NCBI GenBank assembly: GCA_964371055.1
Contig: CAYJLF010000015.1
Location: 96,495-160,494 of the forward strand
Direction of reading: 5' to 3'
Source of the DNA: CAYJLF01 sp964371055
Lineage (GTDB): Bacteria; Eisenbacteria; RBG-16-71-46; CAIMUX01
Length of the DNA stretch: 64,000 bases
The notes beneath the pieces were generated by a model. That model did no database searches, was not told where the DNA came from, and saw nothing but the letters and a program-made list of their open reading frames with translations. Below are positions 1 through 8,192 of this stretch, one piece after another; the first letter of the stretch is position 1; each line of letters starts with the position of its first letter. A program made the position numbers and the translations under genes.

Positions 1-2798
1 CCCCCGGGAAGGTCTTTTAGCTTCGCCGCAAGCTCCGGGTTCTCCTCCAGCATGGCCTGGTACTCCAGATGCATCTCCTCGATGACCGACTTTGTGCCCT
101 CGTAGGCCTGGCTGAACTCCTTCAGGGCATCGTAGTCGTCCTCGGGGGTAAGGAGTTTCTTCCCCTCGATGCCCATGGTCTTCGAGATTAGGAGCGTCTT
201 CTGCGTCACGCGCGTGTAGAGCGTGAGAATGGCATTGAGCTCGTCCGGAGGAAGGAAGTTCCAGAAGTCGACCTTTCGCCTGGTCGCAGCGACCTCGGGA
301 TGGTCCCGCAGCAGGCGTTCTTCCACCGCCGGGTTCAAGCGCCGGTCCACACGCCCGATCCGCTGCATGAGCCGCACGGGGTTCCAGTGAATGTCGTAGT
401 TGATGAGCTTCGAGGCATCCTGGAGGTTGAGACCTTCCGACAGCACATCGGTCGAGACCAGTACTCGAATCTCCCTGGACCCCTGCTCCGCCGAGCTCGA
501 ACCGTTGTAGTAGGGGGAGAAACGCCGAATGACGTCGGCCCGGTTCCCCTTTGTTCCGCTGTCGACCTGGGCAACACCCTCGATCTCCGCGTCCTGGAGC
601 TGTTTCAGGAGATAGCGGGCTGTATCCGCAAACTCCGTGAAGATGAGGACCTTCTGACCTTCCAGGTCCTTCGAGTTCAAGAGCCGGACCAGCTTCTTCA
701 GCTTGTCGTCGTGCTTCGGCTCGAACTTCCTTGTCTCCTCCATGAACCGCGCGATTTCGTCCAGGTCCAGGAAGGTCTCTTGCATGATCTCGCCAACGTC
801 GTACTCATCGCGCGAGAGCCTAGTGACGGCCTCCAGAAACTCCGGGGGAATTACGTCTTCCTCTTCCTCGCTCTCGTCCGCGTTCCCCCACAGCGTCAGC
901 TGTCGCTCTCGCCCGTATCTCAGCACCTCGTCATGCTGATGCTTCCAGCGCTCTAAGCGCTGCTTCTCGGCCTCGGTCTCGCTGTGGACCTCCAGGAATG
1001 CCAGGAGCTTCTTCATCAGCCGGTCACAGGAAAGCTCAAAGGCGCAAACAGAGCTTTCGAACCTCTTCAGGAACTGCGTCCGAATGAGGCTCACGACCTC
1101 TTTCTGTCGCCCCATCTTCAAGGGATCGATAGTCGTGTCGGGTCCCTTGTAGTAGGCCAGGGGGTAGTAGATCGGCAATCGGAAGAGCGGCTGAGTCCGC
1201 GCAAAAGCTTTCTCGAAGATTTCGAGGAGGCGCCCGTAAGTCTGGCGAATCGAGTACTCGGCGACCTTCGGGGGCCGCCGCTCCGGGAATGCGGCCGCGG
1301 AACCCGTCTCCCGAACCTGGCTCTCCTTTGCGTAGGCCCGGCTTCTCTGAATCACAAGGGCCCGGAAGATCTCATCGCGAGAGAGCGCCTGCTGGGCTTC
1401 CGCCAGATTCTCGCCCAAGGCCACGTCCTCACCACCGGGCAGCCGACGACGCAGCTCCTTTTCCATCTGGTTGAAGTACGCGGTCAGGTTGTTTACGCCG
1501 AGGGTCCGGGCAAAGTACGCCTCGTCCCGCCGCGAGAAGAGCTCCACCATGTGCCGAAAGTCGCTTACGCGGTTGTTGATGGGTGTCGCCGTCAGGAGAA
1601 AGACTCGCTTCGGACGAGCCGACCCGTCCAGAAGATCGAACAGCCTGTAGTACCGAGAACGGTCCTCTCCCGTCTCTGGATCCCCCAGCTTGCCGATGTT
1701 TCGGAAGTTGTGGGCTTCGTCGATCACCACCGCATCGGCAAGTTCCGCGACCCGTCGAAATCGCTCCGGGAAATCCCCCTCGCGCGTCAGGTCCGTATGG
1801 CTGAAGACCGCAAGGTTACTGAAGTCCGCACTCCCCCCTACTCCCCCTATATGTGGGAGAAACTCGCGGAGATGCGGCTCCCAGACGCTCTCCTTGGCCC
1901 CTTTCGGGGCGAAGAGGACCACGCGGCTGCGGTCATGGAGGATCAGATGCTCGATGAGCATCAGCCCGACGAAGGTCTTTCCAAGCCCCACACCATCGCA
2001 AAGGAGCGCCCCCCCATGCTGACGGGCGATCTTCATCAGGCCCCAGTACCCTTCCTTCTGGTACCGATCCAGCCGCGGGAACATCTTCGAGCGGGTTTCC
2101 TCCCACTCCGTGTCCGTCAGCTCATGGCCGCGGAAGAACTCCTGGAGGGCCTTCGCGTAGATCTCGAACGGGGTGTAGGCGTGGATATGCCGATAGATGG
2201 TCTTCACCACGTCGGGGGTGACGTCTTTGGCCTCCTCCCAATACTGGTTGAACCACTCCTGGAGCTGCGCGACTTCACGGCCGCTTTGAACCTGAATGTT
2301 CAGCTCCACGTTCTGCGTGAGCCCCGGCGTCGTGAAATTGCTCGACCCGACCAGGGCCTTGGATCCGATCACCTCGTGCGTGGCGTGCGTGATGTAGGTT
2401 TTCGCGTGGAACTTGTTCTTGTCGTAGACCCGGCACTCGATTTGACCCGACTTCAGCGCCTCAACGATGGCGGGAACTCCGTTCAGGAAGGGGTTCCGGT
2501 CCTTCGCGGCTTCAAGACTCTGATCGAGCCGGCCGGCGGCCCTGGCCGCCACGGCCTCCAGCAGGGCCTTTCGGGTCCGCTGACTGGTCTCGTCCCCCAT
2601 GAGGATTCGGATCTTGGCAAGCTTCTGCCACCCGCCGTCCAGATCCAGGAGGGAGCCTATCTCGAAGTAGCCGGTGGCGATGTCGAAGCTCTTGGAAAGC
2701 TCGGTCCACTCTCGGAGATACCGCAGGGCGGTCCAACCAGACACGCTGTTATCGACGATGAAGAGATCCCCGCCGGACTCCCCCTGCTCCTTTGGCAT
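1..2798 (-). CDS. PLD-domain / SNF2-family helicase fusion (3' end outside window)
   Basis: The frame stays open from an ATG with a good ribosome site (GAGGAG, 6 nt upstream) for 932 codons to the window edge, so the C-terminus is missing. Residues about 20-190 form a phospholipase-D-like nuclease domain with an H-A-K motif near residue 130 followed by GSSNFT. The helicase core has Walker A GVGLGKT near residue 266, DEAH near 359, TATP near 390, and a C-terminal lobe ending in QRIGRVDR near 812. Known PLD-SNF2 fusions are DNA translocases found with restriction and phage-defence loci; no methyltransferase partner lies inside the window, but one could lie beyond the left edge. It points away from the prophage, so it may be host DNA or element cargo. 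Confidence 0.85.
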   Translation of the reverse strand, partial: MPKEQGESGGDLFIVDNSVSGWTALRYLREWTELSKSFDIATGYFEIGSLLDLDGGWQKLAKIRILMGDETSQRTRKALLEAVAARAAGRLDQSLEAAKDRNPFLNGVPAIVEALKSGQIECRVYDKNKFHAKTYITHATHEVIGSKALVGSSNFTTPGLTQNVELNIQVQSGREVAQLQEWFNQYWEEAKDVTPDVVKTIYRHIHAYTPFEIYAKALQEFFRGHELTDTEWEETRSKMFPRLDRYQKEGYWGLMKIARQHGGALLCDGVGLGKTFVGLMLIEHLILHDRSRVVLFAPKGAKESVWEPHLREFLPHIGGVGGSADFSNLAVFSHTDLTREGDFPERFRRVAELADAVVIDEAHNFRNIGKLGDPETGEDRSRYYRLFDLLDGSARPKRVFLLTATPINNRVSDFRHMVELFSRRDEAYFARTLGVNNLTAYFNQMEKELRRRLPGGEDVALGENLAEAQQALSRDEIFRALVIQRSRAYAKESQVRETGSAAAFPERRPPKVAEYSIRQTYGRLLEIFEKAFARTQPLFRLPIYYPLAYYKGPDTTIDPLKMGRQKEVVSLIRTQFLKRFESSVCAFELSCDRLMKKLLAFLEVHSETEAEKQRLERWKHQHDEVLRYGRERQLTLWGNADESEEEEDVIPPEFLEAVTRLSRDEYDVGEIMQETFLDLDEIARFMEETRKFEPKHDDKLKKLVRLLNSKDLEGQKVLIFTEFADTARYLLKQLQDAEIEGVAQVDSGTKGNRADVIRRFSPYYNGSSSAEQGSREIRVLVSTDVLSEGLNLQDASKLINYDIHWNPVRLMQRIGRVDRRLNPAVEERLLRDHPEVAATRRKVDFWNFLPPDELNAILTLYTRVTQKTLLISKTMGIEGKKLLTPEDDYDALKEFSQAYEGTKSVIEEMHLEYQAMLEENPELAAKLKDLPG

Positions 2799-3303
2799 CG
2801 CAGCTCCTCTAGGTAGACGGCTTGACGCTTGCGACCGGCAGGATTCTGTCCGCGGGCGCTCTAGCCCCGAGGATGGCTCCCAGAACTGGCGCGCAAGCGC
2901 GCCCGAGACACGCTATCCTTTGGCATTCACAAAGGCAACCCCTTTGGGAAGTTACCGCAACGCCCCCCCCTACGCCGCCTCCTTGAGGCTCTCCTCCCAA
3001 AACGGCTTGACCCCCTTCCGCGAGAGCCGACGCGCTGAAGTAGGGACCGGCTCGAAGCCCGCGGCCTTCCGCTCCCGGTTTGCCCCCCAAGGAGATTGAG
3101 GAGCTGCCGGCGGACCGGCGCGTAGGGCTCGAAGGGAGTCGCATGGAGCGTATAGCCGACAGCTTCTCCGTCGAGTGACGTAGTGCAGGGCTCAGCGGGC
3201 AGGCGCTGAGTTATCGCGCTTCTCCAGTTCGCTACCGACACCGCCCCACCCAGGCGGAGGCCTGAGAGGGCGAGGGAAGGTGGCTGCCGTCGCGAGAGCG
3301 ATA
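2799..3303. other. Intergenic junction between helicase and prophage; no convincing gene
   Basis: This half-kilobase separates the helicase start from the distal end of the phage operon and should hold the left prophage end if the helicase is host DNA. Seen: a perfect hairpin GGCGCGC-AA-GCGCGCC at 2888-2903, a smaller one (CCTTTG/CAAAGG) near 2919, and on the plus strand an open stretch 3044-3178 ending KEIEELPADRRVGLEGSR...SFSVE-stop that could be the tail of a truncated gene but lacks a start. The run CCCGCGGCCT near 3059 also occurs in the tRNA-Asp gene at the right, but the match is too short to call attL. No tRNA fragment was found. Confidence 0.4.
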
Positions 3304-3331
3304 AGGCCCACACCCCGACGGGCATGGGCCT
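3304..3331 (-). terminator. Candidate terminator of the phage late operon
   Basis: AGGCCCA and TGGGCCT form a 7-bp perfect inverted repeat, extended inside by CCC/GGG, about 35 nt past the stop of the last operon gene. It is GC-rich with no real U-run, so it may be a weak or Rho-assisted terminator. Confidence 0.4.
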
Positions 3332-3364
3332 CTCGCGCGCTCCAGAGGGCGGTCGTTCCGGCCG

Positions 3365-3715
3365 CTACTTCCCCGCTCGCGTCGCCTCCGCGAGCCTCCG
3401 CACCTGCTCCGGCGGCAGCGCCTGGAGAAGCACGTCCTGCTTCATCTCGATCTTCGCGTTGCTCCAGCGCATACGAATGATCGCCACGACCCCGGTCAGC
3501 ACCGGCCACGCCGCCGCGCCGAACTCGAGCCAGCCGAACGAGCCGTGGAGCACGAACGCGACCCCGATCACCAGGAGCCCGAAAGCGCCAACGATCGCCA
3601 CGGCCACGGATCCGGTCTTGAACGTGTCCCAGAGCGTGAACACATCGGTCGGTTTCACATCGATTCCCTTCCGGCGGACGAACAAGCGCCGCCACAGCAG
3701 CCCGACCAGACTCAC
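3365..3715 (-). CDS. Small two-helix membrane protein, holin candidate
   Basis: A 116-residue protein begun by a GTG that overlaps the upstream stop (GTGA). Two hydrophobic segments, about residues 38-55 and 60-80 (SVAVAIVGAFGLLVIGVAFVL and FGAAAWPVLTGVVAII), flank a short turn. A charged amphipathic tail, KIEMKQDVLLQALPPEQVRRL, follows. It is the last gene of the structural operon. Position, size and topology fit a holin or other lysis-associated membrane protein, but there is no diagnostic motif, and the endolysin is far away on the opposite strand. Another holin candidate lies near that endolysin. Confidence 0.6.
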   Translation of the reverse strand: MSLVGLLWRRLFVRRKGIDVKPTDVFTLWDTFKTGSVAVAIVGAFGLLVIGVAFVLHGSFGWLEFGAAAWPVLTGVVAIIRMRWSNAKIEMKQDVLLQALPPEQVRRLAEATRAGK

Positions 3716-4320
3716 TCCGCCTCCGGACCGGTCGTTCCGCTCCCGGGGCTGCCCTCGGGATCGGGGCCGGCGGGGCCCTCTGCCCCCAACGTAGGCACGC
3801 CCGGCGGAATCTGTCCCGTCGGCACCGGCCGACTCGCGGGCGCTTCCACCGCCGGCAGTCCCAGGGTCCGGATCGCCGAGAACGGCACCTCGGAACCGTC
3901 CGCGAATCGGAGATGCTTCGGCACCCCCACGTCCCGGCCGAACAGCCGCACCGGCGCGAACACGACCTCCCGCAGCTCCAGGCCGACCCGGCGGAACCCC
4001 TCCCGGGTCTCGAAGCAGACCGGGCGCTCGATCAGATCCCCCAGGTCGATCGTCCAGCGGAACCTCGGCCGCGCCTGCGGTCCGGCGCTCGCGTCGAGCG
4101 TCCGGATCCGCTCCAGCGGGATCAGATCGTCCGCGAACCGGAGCTGGATCGGCAGCTGCACGGCGGCGCCGCAGAGCTCGGCCCCGCCCCACTCGATGTC
4201 GCTCAGTTTGGCCTTCCGCCGCACGCATCCGTCCCAGGTCTCCAGGTCGACCGGGACGCGGAACAGCCGCCCCAGATCGATCGCCCACCGCACCGGCGGC
4301 GCGGCCGAGATTCCGCTCAT
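3712..4320 (-). CDS. Protein with internal duplication, function unknown
   Basis: A 202-residue protein of no recognised family. Residues about 10-75 and 85-150 are copies of one module: W(A/T)IDLG.L..(V/R)PV..ET.(D/E)G at the start and LRFAD...(L/F).(R/A)IRTL at the end. The last 50 residues are Pro/Gly-rich and look disordered. The LRFADG...IRTL pattern suggests a small beta-fold repeated in tandem. It overlaps the next gene by GTGA and lies in the accessory end of the tail operon, so a virion decoration or fibre-associated role is possible but not shown. Confidence 0.65.
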   Translation of the reverse strand: MSGISAAPPVRWAIDLGRLFRVPVDLETWDGCVRRKAKLSDIEWGGAELCGAAVQLPIQLRFADDLIPLERIRTLDASAGPQARPRFRWTIDLGDLIERPVCFETREGFRRVGLELREVVFAPVRLFGRDVGVPKHLRFADGSEVPFSAIRTLGLPAVEAPASRPVPTGQIPPGVPTLGAEGPAGPDPEGSPGSGTTGPEAE

Positions 4321-4329
4321 CGTCCCCTC

Positions 4330-4566
4330 CTACTCCGTGGTCGCGGCCTCCGGCGTCCCGTCGGACGCCTCCTCGTCGGTCGGCACGGACTGGTTCACGT
4401 ACTCCCAGTCCCCCGCGGCAACCGCGGCGGCGGCACCCTCGGGCGACATCGCGGCCGGCACGCCGCCGGGCGTGTACTCCTGCTCGACGATCCCGGGATC
4501 AGGCTGCGCCAGGTAGCGGTTGTTCGCCCCCGGCTTCAGCACCACCAACACGTACGCGCTATACAT
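4330..4566 (-). CDS. Small hypothetical protein
   Basis: A 78-residue acidic protein with a strong ribosome site (GAGGAGG). The first 25 residues (MYSAYVLVVLKPGANNRYLAQ) could form a beta hairpin; the rest is Ala/Glu/Thr-rich and probably flexible. No family recognised. It sits between the DNRLRE-like gene and the duplicated-module gene and runs in the same direction with short gaps, so it is part of the same transcript. Confidence 0.55.
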   Translation of the reverse strand: MYSAYVLVVLKPGANNRYLAQPDPGIVEQEYTPGGVPAAMSPEGAAAAVAAGDWEYVNQSVPTDEEASDGTPEAATTE

Positions 4567-4580
4567 CTCGATCCTCCTCG

Positions 4581-5438
4581 TCAGTCCTCCCCAACATCAA
4601 CCGCGGGCCTCTCGTACCAGAGGCGCAGATACGGCTTGTTTGCCGACACCATGGAATGGCAGGCGAACGAGCCGGTGTAATCGAACTCGACGAACACCGC
4701 CGCCCAGGCCGTGGCCTTTCGCGCCTCCACCTCGGCCGTAAACGTGCTGCCAGACAGCAGGGCGTGCCAGCCGATCGCGCCCGGAGAGCTGCTCGCCAGC
4801 GAGTCGGCAGCTCGATCTGTCCCGCTGCCCTTACCACCGGGGGTCGCCCACGCGGCTCCATCTTTGTAGGAGTTCCAGGTCATGGCCTGGATGTCGGCAT
4901 CGTCGCGCAACACGCGGTGCACCGTGAACGTGGCCGCCGGGGCGTAGTTGCTTAAGTAGACCCATGCCTGCGCCATGATGATCCGGGATCCCGGGGGCAA
5001 CTGGGGCGCGATCGGCTCGAACCGGAACACAGGGCTTCTCTTGGTTCCCGCGATGGTGCCGCAACGTATGTAGGGGCTGTCGTGCTGCGACGCGTCCGGA
5101 CTGCCCTCGTTCAAGAACGTCCCGTCGATGAGCCGGAGATCGAGGCCTTCGTCGATGTACCGCAGGTCGACCCGATGCGAGACCTTGGCCCAGGCGGACA
5201 GGTTCGGGACCCGCAGGAACAGGCGCTCGCAGGCCGGGCAACGACCCCAGTGCGTTGCATCCTCCTCGGCCGGATGCCCGTTCCCTGCGTCGTACGGTCC
5301 TCCGGCCTCAAATGTGATCGCCTCCGCCGCGCGATCCGCATGGGCCCGGCATGTGACCCCGGTCGTGGAACGGACGATGATCGTGCACTCCGGATCGGCA
5401 GCATTCACTCGAGCCGAAGACGGCCATCGGTCCGCCAT
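4581..5438 (-). CDS. DNRLRE-like beta-sandwich virion accessory protein
   Basis: A 285-residue protein. The ATG is read from TGATG, overlapping the previous stop by one base. Residues about 30-80 contain CRAH...CPACE cysteine pairs that could bind zinc. From about residue 130 onward the pattern RIIMAQAWVYLSNY...FTVHRV...MTWNSYKDGAAWATPGG...YLRLWYE is typical of DNRLRE/jelly-roll domains of surface and carbohydrate-binding proteins. There is no signal peptide, so it is probably a virion component, for example a capsid or fibre decoration, rather than a secreted protein. A second DNRLRE-like protein, this one exported, lies at 52.5 kb. Confidence 0.65.
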   Translation of the reverse strand: MADRWPSSARVNAADPECTIIVRSTTGVTCRAHADRAAEAITFEAGGPYDAGNGHPAEEDATHWGRCPACERLFLRVPNLSAWAKVSHRVDLRYIDEGLDLRLIDGTFLNEGSPDASQHDSPYIRCGTIAGTKRSPVFRFEPIAPQLPPGSRIIMAQAWVYLSNYAPAATFTVHRVLRDDADIQAMTWNSYKDGAAWATPGGKGSGTDRAADSLASSSPGAIGWHALLSGSTFTAEVEARKATAWAAVFVEFDYTGSFACHSMVSANKPYLRLWYERPAVDVGED

Positions 5439-5635
5439 CACGCCTCCTTCGGGGTGCGCGGAATCTCGTCCGCGCACGCCAGGGTGCACCAGGTTTTGGT
5501 CCGCGGGATCTGCGTCCCACAGCCGACGCAGCGGCCGGCATGGAGGAAGGCCAACGACTCGTCGTCGCGGAGCCGGCGCCGGAAGAGCTCCATGGCGGTC
5601 TCACCGCACACCTCGTCGGGCTCGCGTCTCGCCAC
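5438..5635 (-). CDS. Small CxxC zinc-finger protein
   Basis: A 65-residue protein whose GTG start overlaps the preceding TAG (TAGTG) behind a GGAGGAG site. The core CVGCG...TWCTLAC has two cysteine pairs 13-14 residues apart, a likely single zinc site. The N-terminus is charged. Small zinc proteins of this type are common in phage operons and may act as adaptors; no specific role can be assigned. Confidence 0.6.
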   Translation of the reverse strand: MARREPDEVCGETAMELFRRRLRDDESLAFLHAGRCVGCGTQIPRTKTWCTLACADEIPRTPKEA

Positions 5636-6102
5636 TACAGCTCCTCCACCAGGAGATCGCCGCGCACGTGCCGACGCACCCGCCTCCGGTCCTCGAATAC
5701 GGACTCGTCCCCGTCCAGGCCCAGAAACCGCATCTCCCAACCGAGCTCATTGCGGTACCACCGGCCGGGCTCGCACGCATCGGCCCGGATCCGCACTCCT
5801 GAGGACGGGGCTCCCCTCTCCGGCGTCACCTCGGTCCGGCCGGCGCGGAGCAGTTGGAGCGAGGCGAGGGTCCGGATCGCATCGAGCACGGTTCCGGCTA
5901 CGATCGCGTTTCGGGTCGCATCGGCCAGGCGCTCGGTGTCCACCGGCTCCGCCGACGCCCGGATCCGCTCCGCCTCCGCCTCGGCCGCTACGGGCCCCCA
6001 CGTCGTGAGCAGGGTGAGGGCGCGCTCCACGTCCGCGGCCGGATCGGCCCCGGGCTGGAGATCCGCGACCGCGACGCTGTGGTCCACGCAGTCGAGCCTC
6101 AT
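5635..6102 (-). CDS. Hypothetical phage protein
   Basis: A 155-residue protein starting MRLDCVDHSVAVADL; its ATG overlaps the preceding stop by ATGA. The first 100 residues are predicted mostly helical. The last 50 (GRWYRNELGWEMRFLGLDGDESVFEDRRRV) read as a small beta-rich unit. No family recognised. Position is between the HU-like gene and the zinc-finger gene in the accessory part of the tail operon. Confidence 0.6.
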   Translation of the reverse strand: MRLDCVDHSVAVADLQPGADPAADVERALTLLTTWGPVAAEAEAERIRASAEPVDTERLADATRNAIVAGTVLDAIRTLASLQLLRAGRTEVTPERGAPSSGVRIRADACEPGRWYRNELGWEMRFLGLDGDESVFEDRRRVRRHVRGDLLVEEL

Positions 6103-6443
6103 GACCAGCTGGCGACCGAGCGGCCCTTGGCCCGCCGCCGCAGCTCCTTGCTGAGCGAGGTCGCCTGGCGGAACTGGATCCTCCAGGTGGCCGGGATCGT
6201 GATCGTGATCAGGGGCGATTCCGGCGTGATCGGGAACTGCCGGACCCGCTTCTGATTCCCCTTCCACAGGGTGGCGCGGAAGAACCCAAGCTCCGGGATG
6301 CGCACTTCCTCGCCATCCATGGCGGCGTCGACGATCGCCCGGAAGGCCCGCTGCACGTCCTTGGGGTTGACGCGCGGCGACACCCGCCGGCACACCTCGG
6401 CGAGCGACACCGACACCCGATCGCCCTTCTTCTTGTTCGGCAC
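6099..6443 (-). CDS. HU/IHF-like DNA-binding protein
   Basis: A 114-residue basic protein beginning at a GTG with an AGGAGG site; the N-terminus is MPNKKKGDRVSVSLAEVCRR. Two helices are followed by VRIPELGFFRATLWKGNQKRV and a beta-rich segment ending in a basic tail, matching the helix-helix-beta arrangement and G(F/L)G(F/T)F turn of the HU/IHF superfamily. The canonical RNPxTG arm motif is absent, so it is divergent. It may compact or architecturally organise phage DNA, or regulate; a place among tail genes is unusual for an HU-like protein. Confidence 0.55.
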   Translation of the reverse strand: MPNKKKGDRVSVSLAEVCRRVSPRVNPKDVQRAFRAIVDAAMDGEEVRIPELGFFRATLWKGNQKRVRQFPITPESPLITITIPATWRIQFRQATSLSKELRRRAKGRSVASWS

Positions 6444-6457
6444 GGTTCGTTCCTCCT

Positions 6458-7498
6458 CTACCGGGTCCCCACCAGTGCTTCGATGCCGGCCCGCGCGAAC
6501 GCCAGAAGCATGGCCTCGACCGGCACCGTGCCTCCGACCCCGCGGACCTCTGAGACAAACGCTCCCCAGACGTATCCCTGCACCGCCGGCGCGAGCTCGC
6601 CCCAGTGCGGGGAGTCGACCGGCAGCCGCGTCCCGACCGCCACCGTTCCGGTCCGCGGCCGACGTCGGAAGACCAGCCAGGATTTGGGCCCCGCCCGGGT
6701 CTGACAGACCGCCGTCAGCCCCTGCGCGCGTTCCTCGAGCCAGCACTCATCCAGGTTGGGCCGCTCCGGATCGTCGGCCTGCAACAGGCCAAGCACGTCG
6801 AGCGCGTCGATGTAGAGGCAGCGCATCGTGTCGTCAACCCGCTCCCGGCGCTGTCGCCGCCCCAGAGCCTTCGCCTCGGCCCGGCCTTTCGCGCGCCGCG
6901 GGTACTGGAACTTCCGTTTGCCGCGACCTGATCCGGGGGCGGGTGGGGCCGGAGCGGCCGGGGCCGGAGCAGGCAGAGTCGTCAACGCCCGGTGCTCCGC
7001 GATCGTCCGTCCCGCCTCAACGGCCTGGCGCTGGAGGCCCCGGCACACCGAGAGCTCGATGCACGCCTCGCAGCCCACGCCGGTCCGGAACCGCCCCAGA
7101 CAGGCGAGAGAGCCCGGCGGCGAGGACTCCGGAATCAGCTCCTCCGCGCGCGGCGGCGCCGCTCTGCGCTTCGGCACGGTTCCCCCGGGCTCCGGGATCG
7201 GGTCGGTCGGCGCACCGAGGGTGGCGGGCTTCCAGGGCAGCGGCAGCGTGTCGACCCTGCCCCCGGGATCCCGGACCGTCGCTGTCGCTTCGTCGACTTC
7301 GCCGATGCAGATGAGGGTTCGGTCGGTCCCCGGGGCGTGGAGCTCGAACACGACGCCCCAGGCGTAGTCCCGGCGCACGATCCGGGTCCCGCTCCGCTCC
7401 GTGGTTCGCACCTCGCCGAGGAGAAACCGGGGGAGCCGGCGACGGGCCAACTCGGTTTCGACCCAGTCGGCGGCCGCGTTCTCGGCTTGGATGATCAC
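6458..7498 (-). CDS. Hypothetical protein with basic linker and Cys cluster
   Basis: A 346-residue protein with a GTG start. Residues about 1-90 are a compact beta-rich unit (LLGEVRTTERSGTRIVRRDYAWGVVFELH). Residues about 135-155 hold cysteines in CLGRFRTGVGCEACIELSVCR, a possible metal site or iron-sulfur ligand set. A Pro/Ala linker and a very basic patch (GKRKFQYPRRAKGRAEAKALGRRQRRE) follow, then a C-terminal domain of about 110 residues. No family recognised. The basic patch suggests nucleic-acid contact. Confidence 0.55.
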   Translation of the reverse strand: MIIQAENAAADWVETELARRRLPRFLLGEVRTTERSGTRIVRRDYAWGVVFELHAPGTDRTLICIGEVDEATATVRDPGGRVDTLPLPWKPATLGAPTDPIPEPGGTVPKRRAAPPRAEELIPESSPPGSLACLGRFRTGVGCEACIELSVCRGLQRQAVEAGRTIAEHRALTTLPAPAPAAPAPPAPGSGRGKRKFQYPRRAKGRAEAKALGRRQRRERVDDTMRCLYIDALDVLGLLQADDPERPNLDECWLEERAQGLTAVCQTRAGPKSWLVFRRRPRTGTVAVGTRLPVDSPHWGELAPAVQGYVWGAFVSEVRGVGGTVPVEAMLLAFARAGIEALVGTR

Positions 7499-7591
7499 GA
7501 GACGGCCCGTTTTCCGATGTACCCGCCCATATCTCGGGAATACGGGTGACGCTCGGACTCCGTCAAATCCCCCCGGAGATCACGCCACGGG

Positions 7592-7897
7592 CTACGCCTC
7601 GTTCTCGATCCCGACGGTCGCGGCGACGACCGAGAGAACCCGCCCCTGCCGCGCCTGCTCCTCGCGCTGGCGTGCCTGTTCCGCCACCAGCTGCTCCAGA
7701 AGTCTCGACTGCCCCTCCTGCACCGTCACGAGGCGGTTCAGGAGCTGCTGCACCTGCAGGGAGCACGCCAGCTGGCCCGGCTCCTTCCCGTTTCGCACCT
7801 TCCCGGTGAGCGCCTCGATCACCTTGACGAGCTTCTCGATCACGAAGATCAGGATCACCGCCCAAGCCGCGTTCTGCCCGGTCAGCAGGTCCCCCAT
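7592..7897 (-). CDS. Membrane-anchored coiled-coil protein (lysis-type candidate)
   Basis: About 101 residues. One N-terminal transmembrane helix (residues about 10-28, WAVILIFVIEKLVKVIEAL) is followed by a long amphipathic helix (LQVQQLLNRLVTVQEGQSRLLEQLVAEQARQREEQARQ) with coiled-coil spacing. The start is either the ATG in TGATG or the GTG three bases upstream. The topology recalls XhlA-like lysis accessories or membrane-tethered spanin-type subunits of other phages, but sequence similarity cannot be claimed. Confidence 0.55.
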   Translation of the reverse strand: MGDLLTGQNAAWAVILIFVIEKLVKVIEALTGKVRNGKEPGQLACSLQVQQLLNRLVTVQEGQSRLLEQLVAEQARQREEQARQGRVLSVVAATVGIENEA

Positions 7898-8184
7898 CAC
7901 GCCCCCTCTCCGTCGTTCGCCTCCGCCTGCGCCGCGGCCGGCACCGCGGCGAGCAGCATGACCTCGAGCACCTCCCGGCCGCCGAGGATCCGGACCTGCC
8001 GCTCAAGCAGCCGCTCGAGCGTCGCCTCCGCCGCTTCGATCTCCTCCTCGAGTCCGGTCTGCTCCCGCGCCAGCGCCCACCAGTTGTCGAACAGCGCCTT
8101 CGCATGCGGGTCTTCCGGCGGGCTCTGCCGGTTCAGCAGGACCGAGAGTCGCTCGTCGCCCAACACCGTCTGGACCGACTTCAC
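7897..8184 (-). CDS. Small helical protein downstream of the tail fibre gene
   Basis: A 95-residue protein, mostly one long Glu/Arg/Leu-rich helix (GLEEEIEAAEATLERLLERQVRIL), then an Ala-rich tail. It begins 8 nt after the fibre gene. Size and position directly behind a large fibre resemble tail-fibre assembly or capping proteins, but there is no recognised tfa motif. Confidence 0.55.
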   Translation of the reverse strand: MKSVQTVLGDERLSVLLNRQSPPEDPHAKALFDNWWALAREQTGLEEEIEAAEATLERLLERQVRILGGREVLEVMLLAAVPAAAQAEANDGEGA

Positions 8185-8192
8185 ATGCCCTC

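Noticed and set aside
984..2816. A 610-codon plus-strand frame opposite the helicase
   Set aside because: Antisense shadow in GC-rich DNA; the minus-strand frame carries all helicase motifs, this one has none.
3050..3075. Left attachment site by similarity of CCCGCGGCCT to the tRNA-Asp T-arm
   Set aside because: Only about 10 identical bases with mismatches either side; expected by chance in GC-rich DNA.
2927..3325. 132-codon minus-strand frame in the left junction
   Set aside because: Arg/Ser-rich, no start context, no domain; probably non-coding.
7495..7591. Small frame ending MGGYIGKRAVS and coupled to the next start
   Set aside because: Too short and without a ribosome site for an in-frame start; left as an observation.
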